This document shows positions 34,368 to 42,662 of a stretch of DNA of 64,000 bases, piece by piece. The position numbers were made by a program, and so were the translations under genes. The notes beneath the pieces were generated by a model, which saw nothing but the letters and a program-made list of their open reading frames with translations, did not search any database and was not told the DNA's origin. Source of the DNA: UBA4781 sp963674975 (GTDB taxonomy: Bacteria; Chloroflexota; Anaerolineae; Anaerolineales; Anaerolineaceae); contig OY771913.1 of the NCBI GenBank assembly GCA_963674975.1, forward strand, positions 1,178,001 to 1,242,000. Reading direction: 5' to 3'. Position 1 is the first letter of the stretch, and each line of letters begins with the position of its first letter.

Positions 34368-34679
34368 TTATTTTTTCTTTAGTAATTCTGGATAGTATTG
34401 TTCAAGAGCTGCAACAACTTTTTCTTTTACTTCTTTTTTATCAACAAGGTTATGTACATAAATAATCGGTTTGTTTTTAGGCGGCTCGAGATGATCTTTC
34501 AGATGTGCCGCACAGACAATAAGATCTACAAAATTTAACATACCCTGTGCCTGACCAATTGCGGTACATTCTATTGAAACATCAGTTAGTCCCAGGTCAT
34601 CTAAAACAGGTTCCAACCCTAACCGCAGCACAATACTTGAACCCTGTCCATTTCCACAAATTGCAAGAATCTTTAGCAT
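34368..34679 (-). CDS. ulaB: PTS IIB subunit (UlaB, lactose/ascorbate-type)
   Basis: 103-residue IIB protein. The phosphocysteine loop is ILAICGNGQGSS with Cys8, followed by a short Rossmann-like core (DLIVCAAHLKDHL; KPIIYVHNLVD). Transfers phosphate from IIA His68 to the sugar during uptake through the UlaA channels. AAAGGAAGC upstream of the ATG. Confidence 0.9.
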   Translation of the reverse strand: MLKILAICGNGQGSSIVLRLGLEPVLDDLGLTDVSIECTAIGQAQGMLNFVDLIVCAAHLKDHLEPPKNKPIIYVHNLVDKKEVKEKVVAALEQYYPELLKKK

Positions 34680-34707
34680 TGAATAAGCTTCCTTTATTAT
34701 TATTTTT

Positions 34708-34742
34708 TGCTCCTGGATAAGCTCTTCGTTTATCCAGGAGCA
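34708..34742 (-). other. Intercistronic hairpin between ulaA2 and ulaB
   Basis: A perfect 12-bp stem GCTCCTGGATAA / TTATCCAGGAGC (34709-34720 / 34730-34741, plus one flanking pair) with a 9-nt loop. On the minus strand it is followed by A-rich, not T-rich, DNA, so it is not a standard terminator. It probably protects the 3' end of the IIC message. Confidence 0.65.
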
Positions 34743-34829
34743 TTTTGGTCGTAGTTGTTAATATTACTTCCTACTAATTCTAATCTATTTAGTTTTTTAG
34801 CTACTAATAAAATCTAGAATATTAATCAA

Positions 34830-36143
34830 CTACCGAATCGGGGAAATTGCCTTCATTATGGTCATCATTGTTGGCCAAATTGTTGCGAAGTCAGAGTTCC
34901 CTTGCCATCCACCAACCAGACCAGACATGCTGGCTGCCCAGGCGCTACCAAAGACCTGGATCAAACCAACAACGATGGAAATAACTGCAACTGCTTTCCA
35001 ACCACCGAACTTGTTGGCGAATACAGCCGTGATGGCTGCATCAAAGAATACTGGTACGAAACCAGGGATGATCAGGATGGGGCTCTTTGTTGCGATCAGA
35101 ACTGCCACACCAATTGCTTCACCAATTGCGCAGAAAACAAAACCTGCGATAACTGAATTTGGTGAGTAGGGAGCGATTGCCATACCATCGACACCGACCA
35201 CTGCACCGGGGAGGAGTTTTTCTGAAATACCGTTGAATGACACTGCCAGTTCGGCAACGAACATTCTAACACCGGTGAGGATGATGGTAACGTACACACC
35301 AAAGGACAAGTCCAGGAGTAATGCCTGGATAAAATACTTGAAGGTGAAACCATCAAAACCCAATGCCGCGGGTCCGAGCCAAAGCAGGATAGGGGTGAAG
35401 AAGATAACCATGACCAATGGAACAGCTACAACATTATCAGAGAAAACATTGAGCCATCCAGGGAGTTTCAATTGATCGATGTCATCCTTTTTGGGATCGC
35501 CAAAGATATGAGCAATCTTCCATGTAACCCAGTTCATGAAGTGCTGCTGGTGAGCAACGGTGAAACCTGCACCATTTGTGATGATATCCGTAGGTTTAAT
35601 AAGGATAGTAGCGCCAACGGACCAGTAAATGCTCAATAGTACAGCAGAGATGATGACGGTCGGCCACATTGAAAGACCAAAGAAATACCATACCAACCAG
35701 GTCATCAAAGCTGAGTGCAGGAACATGATGTGACCGGTTAAGAACAAGGCGCGAAGTTTTGTGATCTTCTTTAATGCTACCAATAAAATATTGAGCAGGA
35801 AGGCCAGCAACATCACATAACCGATCCAGGATAACAGTTCGGGGATTTGCTCGCCTGCTGCAGCCTGAACCGCCGGATAGGTGGTATAGGGATCAATGAT
35901 AACGCCATCAATACCCAGTACATCTTTCATACCAACGATGATTGGGCGGAAGGTCGCTGTGATTTGACCAGAACCAGTGGTCAGAATCAAGACACCCACT
36001 GCGGTTTTCACGAAACCAGAAAGCACACGGGTGAATGGTTTCTTCAGTGCAATTAAACCAATAGAAGCGACCAAGCCAAGCAGAAGCGCTGGTTGAGCCA
36101 TGAATGCACTAAAGCCGTCAAAAAATTTAGCAAATGCTGTCAT
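34830..36143 (-). CDS. ulaA: PTS ascorbate-family IIC subunit (UlaA), copy 2
   Basis: 437-residue paralogue of the downstream UlaA, same family segments: VKTAVGVLILTTGSGQI, LTGHIMFLHSALMTW, TNGAGFTVAHQQHFMNW, GVDGMAIAPYSPNSVIAGF and PGFVPVFFDAAITAVFA. It sits next to ulaB and is probably the main transporter. AAGGAG 7 nt before the ATG; a second perfect AGGAGGTG is 72 nt upstream, 3 nt after the lactonase stop codon. Both IIC copies are full length. Confidence 0.9.
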   Translation of the reverse strand: MTAFAKFFDGFSAFMAQPALLLGLVASIGLIALKKPFTRVLSGFVKTAVGVLILTTGSGQITATFRPIIVGMKDVLGIDGVIIDPYTTYPAVQAAAGEQIPELLSWIGYVMLLAFLLNILLVALKKITKLRALFLTGHIMFLHSALMTWLVWYFFGLSMWPTVIISAVLLSIYWSVGATILIKPTDIITNGAGFTVAHQQHFMNWVTWKIAHIFGDPKKDDIDQLKLPGWLNVFSDNVVAVPLVMVIFFTPILLWLGPAALGFDGFTFKYFIQALLLDLSFGVYVTIILTGVRMFVAELAVSFNGISEKLLPGAVVGVDGMAIAPYSPNSVIAGFVFCAIGEAIGVAVLIATKSPILIIPGFVPVFFDAAITAVFANKFGGWKAVAVISIVVGLIQVFGSAWAASMSGLVGGWQGNSDFATIWPTMMTIMKAISPIR

Positions 36144-36210
36144 TTAAATTCTCCTTTTTTATTACATATAAAAATTCAATTCGTATCTTACAACACTTCT
36201 TAAACTCTTC

Positions 36211-36225
36211 GTTTGCACCTCCTTA
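36211..36225 (-). promoter_or_regulatory. Remote Shine-Dalgarno-like element (STAB-SD-like) upstream of ulaA2
   Basis: TAAGGAGGTGCAAAC (core AGGAGGTG at 36216-36223), complementary to the full anti-SD tail of 16S rRNA, with no start codon at usable distance. It lies just after the lactonase stop and 72 nt before the ulaA2 ATG, which has its own AAGGAG. Confidence 0.6.
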
Positions 36226-36226
36226 T

Positions 36227-37192
36227 TTATTTTTTGAATGCAAATAATCTCGCAGGATTATTAATCAAAATGTCTTCAATTGCACTTTCTGAAACACCTT
36301 CGTCTCTCAAACGAGGAACAAAAGTGACCAGATCGTAATCAATACCGGTTCCGGCGCCGTATGCCTTCTGGTAAGATTTCTTCCCGGAATCCGTTGAAAT
36401 GGTGATCTGCTTTTGATATCCGGCTTTGATCAATTCTTTGATCAATTCAACACGGCAGCGATCAGGCCAATATTTTACACGGTATCCACCATCATAGCAG
36501 AAGCTTGCGCCTAAAGCAGCGATCTGTTTGTGGTAGTAAGGATCAGGAATTCGCTGAACGTGACCAACCATGATCTGTTCCGGATTCACGCCTAATTTGA
36601 GGAACCACTGCACCTGTTCCAGCGCCATTGTTCCCTGGGTAGTATGAGTATTGATAAGAGCACCCGTTTCTTTCGCCGCGATCGCCGCTGCTTTGATCGC
36701 TTTTTCTTCAAAGGGGGTGATCATTCCATAAGAAGTACCTACTTTAATAACACCGGCTTTTGCCTTGCTGCGCTTTACAATAGGACCCATGTAATCGTGT
36801 TCATCAATGCCTTCTTCGATCTCAGCAATGATCAGATCTGCGATTTGCTCAACCGAATAGCGCACTACCCAATGAACCGATTGATCGTAAACCTGAGAGT
36901 AATGGAAACCGGTTGTAACGATCAAATGCATATCGGGAACCTGTGCATTGACTTCCAGTAATTTAACAATATCTCGTCCAACGCCGATCGGATTGCAGTC
37001 TACGATCGTTTTTCCACCCGCTGCTTTAAAATGATTTACTTCTATAACTGCTTTTTCTACAGAGGGCAAACGCATATCTTCTCCACCGAGGCTTACTTCA
37101 CCACCGCCAATGCGGATCAGATGTTCGTGAGCATCGGTTACACCCATTTCTTTGGGATCGATATCGCCGTGAATTGTACGTATAAAAGCCAT
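36227..37192 (-). CDS. Phosphotriesterase-family lactonase
   Basis: 321-residue binuclear metal amidohydrolase of the PTE family. Metal ligands are seen in order: His22/His24 (DAHEHL), the bridging Lys150 (AGVIKVGTS), His183 (INTHT), His211 (VGHVQR) and Asp268 (STDSG). PTE-family members in ula-like operons of mycoplasmas hydrolyse phosphorylated aldono-lactones. Here the protein occupies the place of UlaG, which opens the L-ascorbate-6-phosphate lactone. First gene of the eight-gene operon; AAAAGGA before the ATG. Confidence 0.85.
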   Translation of the reverse strand: MAFIRTIHGDIDPKEMGVTDAHEHLIRIGGGEVSLGGEDMRLPSVEKAVIEVNHFKAAGGKTIVDCNPIGVGRDIVKLLEVNAQVPDMHLIVTTGFHYSQVYDQSVHWVVRYSVEQIADLIIAEIEEGIDEHDYMGPIVKRSKAKAGVIKVGTSYGMITPFEEKAIKAAAIAAKETGALINTHTTQGTMALEQVQWFLKLGVNPEQIMVGHVQRIPDPYYHKQIAALGASFCYDGGYRVKYWPDRCRVELIKELIKAGYQKQITISTDSGKKSYQKAYGAGTGIDYDLVTFVPRLRDEGVSESAIEDILINNPARLFAFKK

Positions 37193-37227
37193 CAGATTCT
37201 TCCTTTTCAGATTGTTAATGTTTTGTT

Positions 37228-37246
37228 AGAAAATCGTTCATTTTCT
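37228..37246. promoter_or_regulatory. Dyad at the start site of the ula-type operon
   Basis: AGAAAAT-N5-ATTTTCT, a perfect 7-bp inverted repeat adjoining the -10 box and predicted start point of the minus-strand promoter. It may be an additional operator or a 5' hairpin. Confidence 0.4.
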
Positions 37247-37275
37247 ATTCTATTTTCATTCAGATAGAATTTCAA
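37247..37275 (-). promoter_or_regulatory. Promoter of the ula-type operon
   Basis: Minus-strand TTGAAA (37270-37275), 17-nt spacer and TAGAAT (37247-37252), giving a start near 37240 and a leader of about 48 nt. The SorC-like operator at 37292-37305 lies just upstream of the -35 box. Confidence 0.65.
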
Positions 37276-37291
37276 CATATTTTCACATTAT

Positions 37292-37305
37292 TGAACATAT
37301 GTGCA
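37292..37305. promoter_or_regulatory. SorC-type operator 1
   Basis: TGAACATATGTGCA, a palindrome with a single mismatched pair. A second copy with one base changed occurs at 37407-37420 and a half-site TGAACAT at 37334-37340. All lie between the divergent ula-type and HAD-SorC operons, as expected for the SorC regulator encoded there. Confidence 0.65.
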
Positions 37306-37365
37306 TTTGCAATCTTTCGTTTCGCGCTGCTGGTGAACATCCAAAAATCGTATTTCTTTTTCAGT

Positions 37366-37394
37366 TTGCAGTAATCAAGAAAAAGCATTACAAT
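37366..37394 (+). promoter_or_regulatory. Promoter of the HAD-sorC operon
   Basis: TTGCAG (37366-37371), 17-nt spacer and TACAAT (37389-37394); start near 37401, immediately before operator 2, which could block elongation when occupied. Confidence 0.65.
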
Positions 37395-37406
37395 ATTTCT
37401 TAACAA

Positions 37407-37420
37407 TGAACATTTGTGCA
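37407..37420. promoter_or_regulatory. SorC-type operator 2
   Basis: TGAACATTTGTGCA, differing from operator 1 at one position, 115 nt away. It lies between the predicted start point and the HAD ATG, so bound repressor would act as a roadblock and autoregulate sorC. Confidence 0.6.
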
Positions 37421-37431
37421 TCAGGAGTTCA

Positions 37432-38106
37432 ATGGAAAAACAGATAGCAAGCAGCAGCTACGGCATTATTTGGGACATGGACGGCGTTCTTATCGACAGC
37501 GCTGATGCCCACTACTTTTCCTGGAAAGAGGTCCTCTTTTCTGAGTACAAGATTAACTTCTCGCGAAAAAATTTTGAGGATACTTTCGGCATCAATGATT
37601 ACAGTCTTATCAAGAAATTTGTACACCCTACTCCTCCTGATCCTGAAATTTGGGAAACATCTTTAAAGAAAGAACTCCTATACCGGAAAGAAATCCGAGA
37701 AAAATTAATAATTTACCCTGGTGCACTGGAAATTTTAATAGCCTGCCAATCTTTTGGATTCAAACAGGCTCTTGATTCATCAGCCCCTCAGGAAAACATC
37801 GATATTGTTCTGGAAGTTGGAAACCTGAAACCTTACTTTGACCAGATCATCTCAACAGATACTTTACCGGCAAAGAATTTTCCAGATGCATATCTTGCGG
37901 CATCTACCGCCCTGGAGCTGGCTCCCGAAAATTGTCTCGTTGTTGAAGACAGCATTCTTGGGATCGAGGGAGTTAAAAAAGCAGGAATGAAATGCATCGC
38001 CATCGCAAGCACACATCCTGAAGAACGTCTGCAAAAAGCTGATTTAATTGTCTCTTCCATTGACCAATTGAAAATTGGTACAATACAAAATCTGTTAGGA
38101 CTGTAG
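37432..38106 (+). CDS. HAD-superfamily sugar phosphatase/phosphoglucomutase-like protein
   Basis: 224 residues. HAD motif I is IIWDMDGVLIDS (nucleophile Asp and acid/base Asp), motif II LDSSAP, motif III Lys in AKNFPDAYL and motif IV VVEDSILGIEG. The helical cap between motifs I and II is of the beta-phosphoglucomutase (C1) type. Hydrolyses or isomerises small sugar phosphates; in this operon it may detoxify pathway intermediates. AGGAG is 4 nt before the ATG; a TTG at 37414 overlaps the operator and is rejected. 15 nt ahead of the SorC gene. Confidence 0.85.
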   Translation: MEKQIASSSYGIIWDMDGVLIDSADAHYFSWKEVLFSEYKINFSRKNFEDTFGINDYSLIKKFVHPTPPDPEIWETSLKKELLYRKEIREKLIIYPGALEILIACQSFGFKQALDSSAPQENIDIVLEVGNLKPYFDQIISTDTLPAKNFPDAYLAASTALELAPENCLVVEDSILGIEGVKKAGMKCIAIASTHPEERLQKADLIVSSIDQLKIGTIQNLLGL

Positions 38107-38121
38107 CATAGGGAGAAATCA

Positions 38122-39066
38122 ATGACCAGAGAACTGAATGATCTGCTCTTTCAAGTAGCCAAACTATATTATGAACAGGGAAAAACACAGGCGGAGATCG
38201 GCTATATCATCCATTCATCGCGTCCAACGGTATCACGTCTTTTGAAAGAAGCTCGTGAAAAAGGTATTGTTGATATCAAACTCAATTATCCGTTTGAGCG
38301 AGATTACAGCCTTGAAGAAGAATTTCAAAAGCACTTCAGCCTCAAAGAAGTGCGCGTCCTCAAATCCCATAATCAGAAAATCGAAGAATTGTTGAAAGGC
38401 TTGGGCTTTTTCGCTGCCGAGTATCTGGATTCTCTTATTGCCGACGGGGACACAATTTCCTGTTCTTACGGTAGAACCGTCGCGAGCACCATTCAGGCAC
38501 TCCGCCCGAACCGAAAACTGAATATTACCGTCGTCCAGATGATCGGCGCACTTGGCGCAGAAAATCCGATTATCGATGGACCTGACCTGGTGCGGCTTTT
38601 AAGCGATAAATATGGCGGGAAATATGTGTATCTTCTGGCTCCGCTGGTGGTAAGCGACAGAAACGCTAAAGAATCTCTTATCAAACATTTCCGCTATCAA
38701 GAAGCGATCAAGATGTCGAAATCTGCCCGCATCGGTCTGTGCGGAATTGGCGGAATGAGTGAAGAAACACCCAGCCCGATCTGGACCAATTACCTCGAAT
38801 ACAGCGAATGGGAAGAACTTCGCCGGCAGGGTGCCATCGGGCATATGGGTGCTTATTTCTATGATGAAGCAGGTAGGATCATCGATGCAGATATTAATGA
38901 ACGGGTCATTGGTCTTGGTCTTGAATATCAGGGAAAAATCCCATATATGATCGCAGTTGCCGGGGGAGAGAATAAAGCCAAATCCATCCGCGCAGCATTA
39001 TATGGAAAATATATGAGCGTGCTTATCACCGACGACTCGGCTGCTAAACTTATCCTGGAAATGTAA
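38122..39066 (+). CDS. SorC/DeoR-family sugar-binding transcriptional regulator
   Basis: 314 residues. N-terminal helix-turn-helix (KLYYEQGKTQAEIGYIIHSSRPTVSRLLKEAREKGIV, summarised: residues 10-47), then the SorC effector domain resembling a sugar isomerase (SCSYGRTVASTIQAL; GIGGM; VIGLGLEYQGKIPYMIAVAGGENKAKSIRAAL). Such regulators sense phosphorylated sugars. GGGAG precedes the ATG. Probably controls both its own operon and the divergent ula-type operon through the TGAACATWTGTGCA sites. Confidence 0.9.
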   Translation: MTRELNDLLFQVAKLYYEQGKTQAEIGYIIHSSRPTVSRLLKEAREKGIVDIKLNYPFERDYSLEEEFQKHFSLKEVRVLKSHNQKIEELLKGLGFFAAEYLDSLIADGDTISCSYGRTVASTIQALRPNRKLNITVVQMIGALGAENPIIDGPDLVRLLSDKYGGKYVYLLAPLVVSDRNAKESLIKHFRYQEAIKMSKSARIGLCGIGGMSEETPSPIWTNYLEYSEWEELRRQGAIGHMGAYFYDEAGRIIDADINERVIGLGLEYQGKIPYMIAVAGGENKAKSIRAALYGKYMSVLITDDSAAKLILEM

Positions 39067-39147
39067 AAACTGCTGCCTCTTTTTACGCGGTATATAAAAT
39101 ACCAAACAGACAACAATAAACATCCGTTAGTTAGGAGCTATCTATCT

Positions 39148-40215
39148 TTATTCATCCTTTTCATATTCATAAAACAGGATGATATACATTGCATGCGACC
39201 AGAGCAGTGGTTTAGCGATATCTCCCCACTGTCTTTTCCATTCGTCCAATTTGGATGGAACATTCAATGAACAGGAAATTTGTTCCGGCAAATTCAACTC
39301 AGTATCCGCTTGACTTTCCACCCAGTGCAGCATGTTCCTGGCTTTGTTTCTTTCCCCAATTTGAAGATAATACCATCCCATCCAGGCAGATAAGAGAATC
39401 CATTCTCCTCCCCCATAATAAGAATCTTCACGATATCGATGAACGCCACCATTCTTCATCAACTGCTTTTCGATCTCACCAATCGTTCCCTTCATGACCG
39501 CACATTGCGGAGAAAACAGATCATAAGGGACCGATACCCCAACCAGTGAAGCATCTACCATATCGCCATCAGGGAATTTATAAAGACTGTTATTCCTCTC
39601 ATAATGATCCAGAACATAATCCCGGATCATCTGAGCCTCCCGCTTAAAATCTTGATCCAGAAAAGAAGAGATGCTGTTCAATCCCCCATAGATACAAGCC
39701 AGAGTATATGGATGAATATCATCTGGATTCTCTTCCCAGAGATCATAACAGGGAGTGTTCCATAGATCGATCAAATATTTCGCGATAAATCTGGCGGACT
39801 CTAACAGGTCAGCATCAGGTTTGCGCCCGGATAGGACAAAATGGCGGGTTAAAGCCCACAACCATGTTCCATATCCATCCAATTGAAAATTAGGCCAGTC
39901 TTCTTTTGCCTCTTTCCCATCCAGGTTAAAGCGAGTATGGAGATAATATTTTTCTCCGATCGTTTTAAGCATTTGACGGGTATCTTCGGTTTTAAATAAC
40001 TCTTTTCTTTCAAGGATAATTTTTGCAACCCAGTTATGAAATGCTCCGGCGCTGTCATTCTGCCCAACCAAATCCATCGCATAAGCAATATATGATCCGT
40101 CACGGATCCAGCAATACCGGTAATTTGTAAACACCGGGCTGGCAATATAAGCGCCGCAGGAAGTCTGATTTTCTAAAATTATTTCTATACTTCTATTAAA
40201 TAAGGATTTTTCCAT
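39148..40215 (-). CDS. GH15-type glucosidase, catalytic domain only
   Basis: 355 residues forming an (alpha/alpha)6 barrel of family GH15. Probable general acid Glu161 or Glu162 in YDLWEENPD and general base Glu311 in LNLPEQIS; substrate-binding YCWIRDGSY near 35-42. The N-terminal beta-sandwich usual for bacterial glucoamylase/glucodextranase is absent and there is no signal peptide, so it acts in the cytoplasm on short oligosaccharides. Starts 2 nt after the GH66 stop, with AAGGATC upstream. Likely removes glucose from isomalto-oligosaccharides made by the GH66 enzyme. Confidence 0.8.
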   Translation of the reverse strand: MEKSLFNRSIEIILENQTSCGAYIASPVFTNYRYCWIRDGSYIAYAMDLVGQNDSAGAFHNWVAKIILERKELFKTEDTRQMLKTIGEKYYLHTRFNLDGKEAKEDWPNFQLDGYGTWLWALTRHFVLSGRKPDADLLESARFIAKYLIDLWNTPCYDLWEENPDDIHPYTLACIYGGLNSISSFLDQDFKREAQMIRDYVLDHYERNNSLYKFPDGDMVDASLVGVSVPYDLFSPQCAVMKGTIGEIEKQLMKNGGVHRYREDSYYGGGEWILLSAWMGWYYLQIGERNKARNMLHWVESQADTELNLPEQISCSLNVPSKLDEWKRQWGDIAKPLLWSHAMYIILFYEYEKDE

Positions 40216-40217
40216 GA

Positions 40218-41795
40218 TTATGATCCTTCAGCTTCAATAACTACCATGGTCCAGTATTTCAAGCGGGGGATTTTTATAAAAACACCATCTTCATTTTCCT
40301 CATAATCTACTGAATGCAGATCAATAAAAGTTCCATCCGGGCTGGCACATTTTACCGATTGGGAATGGAAATTTAAATGTACTTTGATTTGAAAATCGCA
40401 GATTATCTGGGGAACGTTATGCTTTCGATCCCAGCGTCCATCGGGAATCTGGTTAAGATTAATCAATTGAATGATTTTTTTATTCCCTATACTGTTCAAG
40501 AAAACAATCACATTTTGAGGCGCAGTGACTGCGAAATCCTCCTCATCCTGTTTGGATGGCTTTAACAATTCAAAATAGGCACACGCAAAATCGTAATATC
40601 TGCGCAGACTGGTATAAAGGGGGAAGGGAATTTTGCTGTGTTTTGGAAAATATGGATCACTCAAATACCGACAGTGTTCTCCAATTTCGATCCGTGCCGC
40701 TCCTGAAGCATAAATCAGCGCATCACTCAACAAGATATTGGCTTTGCTGCTGACCGGCATATACAAAGCAAGAACAACCTGCTTATATCCAGATTTGATC
40801 TGAGCATTTTTAATAATATCCACCAGATCCTGATAATGAACTGCCGGCGGCCAAATTTCGATATACATAAAATCCTGTTCAGATTCACATAAAGTATCGA
40901 TTGGCCAGTTGCCTACCGCATTAAATACAACTGCTTTTTCGGGATAAGACTTTTTCTCATGATTGATAAAATCAGTAAAAGAATGGGGCAGATCAACCGG
41001 TAATCCATCAGAATCGTAGCCGATTTTTGGTTCTCCATATTGATCAATATGCAGCCCATCAAAAGAGAAATGCTCGAAAACCTTTTTACATTCATTCTCG
41101 AGATGTAAGAACCACTTCGATCCTTTTGATGGATTCATTAATCCCAGGAAATCATGGAATAAAATTTCTCTGCCTTCCCGATCGTATAATGCCTGACCTT
41201 TATTCTTGTTCCAGTAAGAGAGAGAAGCGGCATAAACAGCAAGGTACGGCATACATGCCATTCCATAATGATGTGCAGATTGGATCAACTGCCTGATGGT
41301 TTCGGTAGACATCTTTCTTCCAAGAGCATCCCAATAGATAGGACTATCCGGGACAAGACGATCATGACGGTACTGCCAATCATAAAACTGCAATCCATTA
41401 ATATGGAATTTCAACAATTCTTCAATCGCTGCTTCCGCATCTTCCCGCCCTGGTTGAAAATCACTTAAAAAACCATACAGGGGATAGTCCAGCCATTTCT
41501 CGATAACCATAAACACCGTTTGCAATCGAAAGCGGGTTGAATCATCGAGTATTACGGTACAGTTGACGAAGTATCCTCCCTTTTTATAAAAACAATCCTC
41601 CCTGTTTTTGTGAAGTGATAATACATAGCAGCGTTTCCCTTTTTTCAGGTCAATTAGATATTCATAGACCTTTTCTCCCAAGTGGAAAACTTTCAGGGAT
41701 ACCTTCGTATCCTGAGTCAATTCTTCTGAGCAGGACAAATAAAGATCGACTTCATCTTCATCCGTAAAATAGCACCGCGCGGGGTACAAATCCAT
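40218..41795 (-). CDS. GH66 dextranase-like enzyme (intracellular)
   Basis: 525 residues. N-terminal beta-sandwich (1-95), catalytic TIM barrel (about 100-400) and C-terminal beta domain, as in GH66 endodextranases and cycloisomaltooligosaccharide glucanotransferases. Probable nucleophile Asp251 (FDGLHIDQYG) and acid/base Glu313 (MYIEIWPP). No signal peptide, unlike most dextranases, so it must act on imported isomalto-oligosaccharides. The ATG at 41795 has GAGG 9 nt upstream; a GTG at 41810 lacks a ribosome binding site. Followed directly by GH15; preceded by the ABC permeases. Confidence 0.83.
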   Translation of the reverse strand: MDLYPARCYFTDEDEVDLYLSCSEELTQDTKVSLKVFHLGEKVYEYLIDLKKGKRCYVLSLHKNREDCFYKKGGYFVNCTVILDDSTRFRLQTVFMVIEKWLDYPLYGFLSDFQPGREDAEAAIEELLKFHINGLQFYDWQYRHDRLVPDSPIYWDALGRKMSTETIRQLIQSAHHYGMACMPYLAVYAASLSYWNKNKGQALYDREGREILFHDFLGLMNPSKGSKWFLHLENECKKVFEHFSFDGLHIDQYGEPKIGYDSDGLPVDLPHSFTDFINHEKKSYPEKAVVFNAVGNWPIDTLCESEQDFMYIEIWPPAVHYQDLVDIIKNAQIKSGYKQVVLALYMPVSSKANILLSDALIYASGAARIEIGEHCRYLSDPYFPKHSKIPFPLYTSLRRYYDFACAYFELLKPSKQDEEDFAVTAPQNVIVFLNSIGNKKIIQLINLNQIPDGRWDRKHNVPQIICDFQIKVHLNFHSQSVKCASPDGTFIDLHSVDYEENEDGVFIKIPRLKYWTMVVIEAEGS

Positions 41796-41819
41796 AAATG
41801 TTGACCTCACAGACTGAAT

Positions 41820-42662
41820 TTAACCTTTCATACCGGTTGTCGATATACCCTGTAAGAAGTACCGCTGAAAAATCAGGAAGACAATTACAACAGGTATGAG
41901 CGCAATTAATGAAGCAGCAAAAACCTGTCCCCATTCCGTCAGGTGCTGAGTCTGGAACAGAGCGATTGCTATGGGAAGCGTGCGTTTCGTCGTCTCTTTG
42001 ATCGCCACGTTCGCCCAGGGAAATTCATCCCAACTGTATAAGAATGTAAAAATTGTTACAACCGAGAGACCTGGTTTAGAAAGGGGAATAATTAATTTCC
42101 TGAATATTGTCCATTGATTTGCGCCATCAATCAAGGCAGCTTCTTCCAATTCTTTTGGTAAATCTTCAAAGAAATTTCGTAAAAGGTAAGTTTGTGTGGA
42201 GAGGTTCATGCTGATGTAAACAGTGATCAAACCCGCATATGAATTAAACAAACCAATATGCTTGGTAATGATAAATTGAGGGATGATCAACATAACCGGA
42301 GGAATCATCATGCCCATAAGGAAGATCGAAAAAAGCAACTCTTTTCCCTTGAACTTCATTCGAGCAAATACATAAGCCAGCATCGAAGAGATCAGCACCG
42401 TAAGCGCCGTGGTCACCACCGCCACAAACAAGCTGTTCATGAAATACAATCCGAAATCATTCTTCTGGACCGCTTCCTGATAGTTCTTTAGGGTTATTTC
42501 CTCTGGCCAGAGTTTGGGTGGAATTTCAAAGATATAGGATTGCGGCTTGAACGAGGTAACCAGCATATACCAGAAAGGGATCACCACGATCGCTAATCCA
42601 AAAATCAGCAGCAGGTAGGTAATGAACTTCTTTTGACGACGTTGCCTTCTAGAACCCTTCAT
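41820..42662 (-). CDS. Carbohydrate ABC transporter permease (MalG type)
   Basis: 280 residues, six membrane helices, EAA motif EELEEAALIDGANQWTIFRKLIIPLSKPG in the second half. Overlaps the upstream permease by 4 bp. Forms the channel of a CUT1 sugar importer with the next gene. No ATPase gene is present in the cluster, so a shared MsmX/MsmK-type ATPase encoded elsewhere is expected. Confidence 0.9.
   Translation of the reverse strand: MKGSRRQRRQKKFITYLLLIFGLAIVVIPFWYMLVTSFKPQSYIFEIPPKLWPEEITLKNYQEAVQKNDFGLYFMNSLFVAVVTTALTVLISSMLAYVFARMKFKGKELLFSIFLMGMMIPPVMLIIPQFIITKHIGLFNSYAGLITVYISMNLSTQTYLLRNFFEDLPKELEEAALIDGANQWTIFRKLIIPLSKPGLSVVTIFTFLYSWDEFPWANVAIKETTKRTLPIAIALFQTQHLTEWGQVFAASLIALIPVVIVFLIFQRYFLQGISTTGMKG

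Noticed and set aside
30956..36143. Recent duplication or mobile transfer explaining the two ulaA genes
   Set aside because: The two proteins differ along their whole length and have no flanking repeats or mobile genes; old paralogy is more likely.
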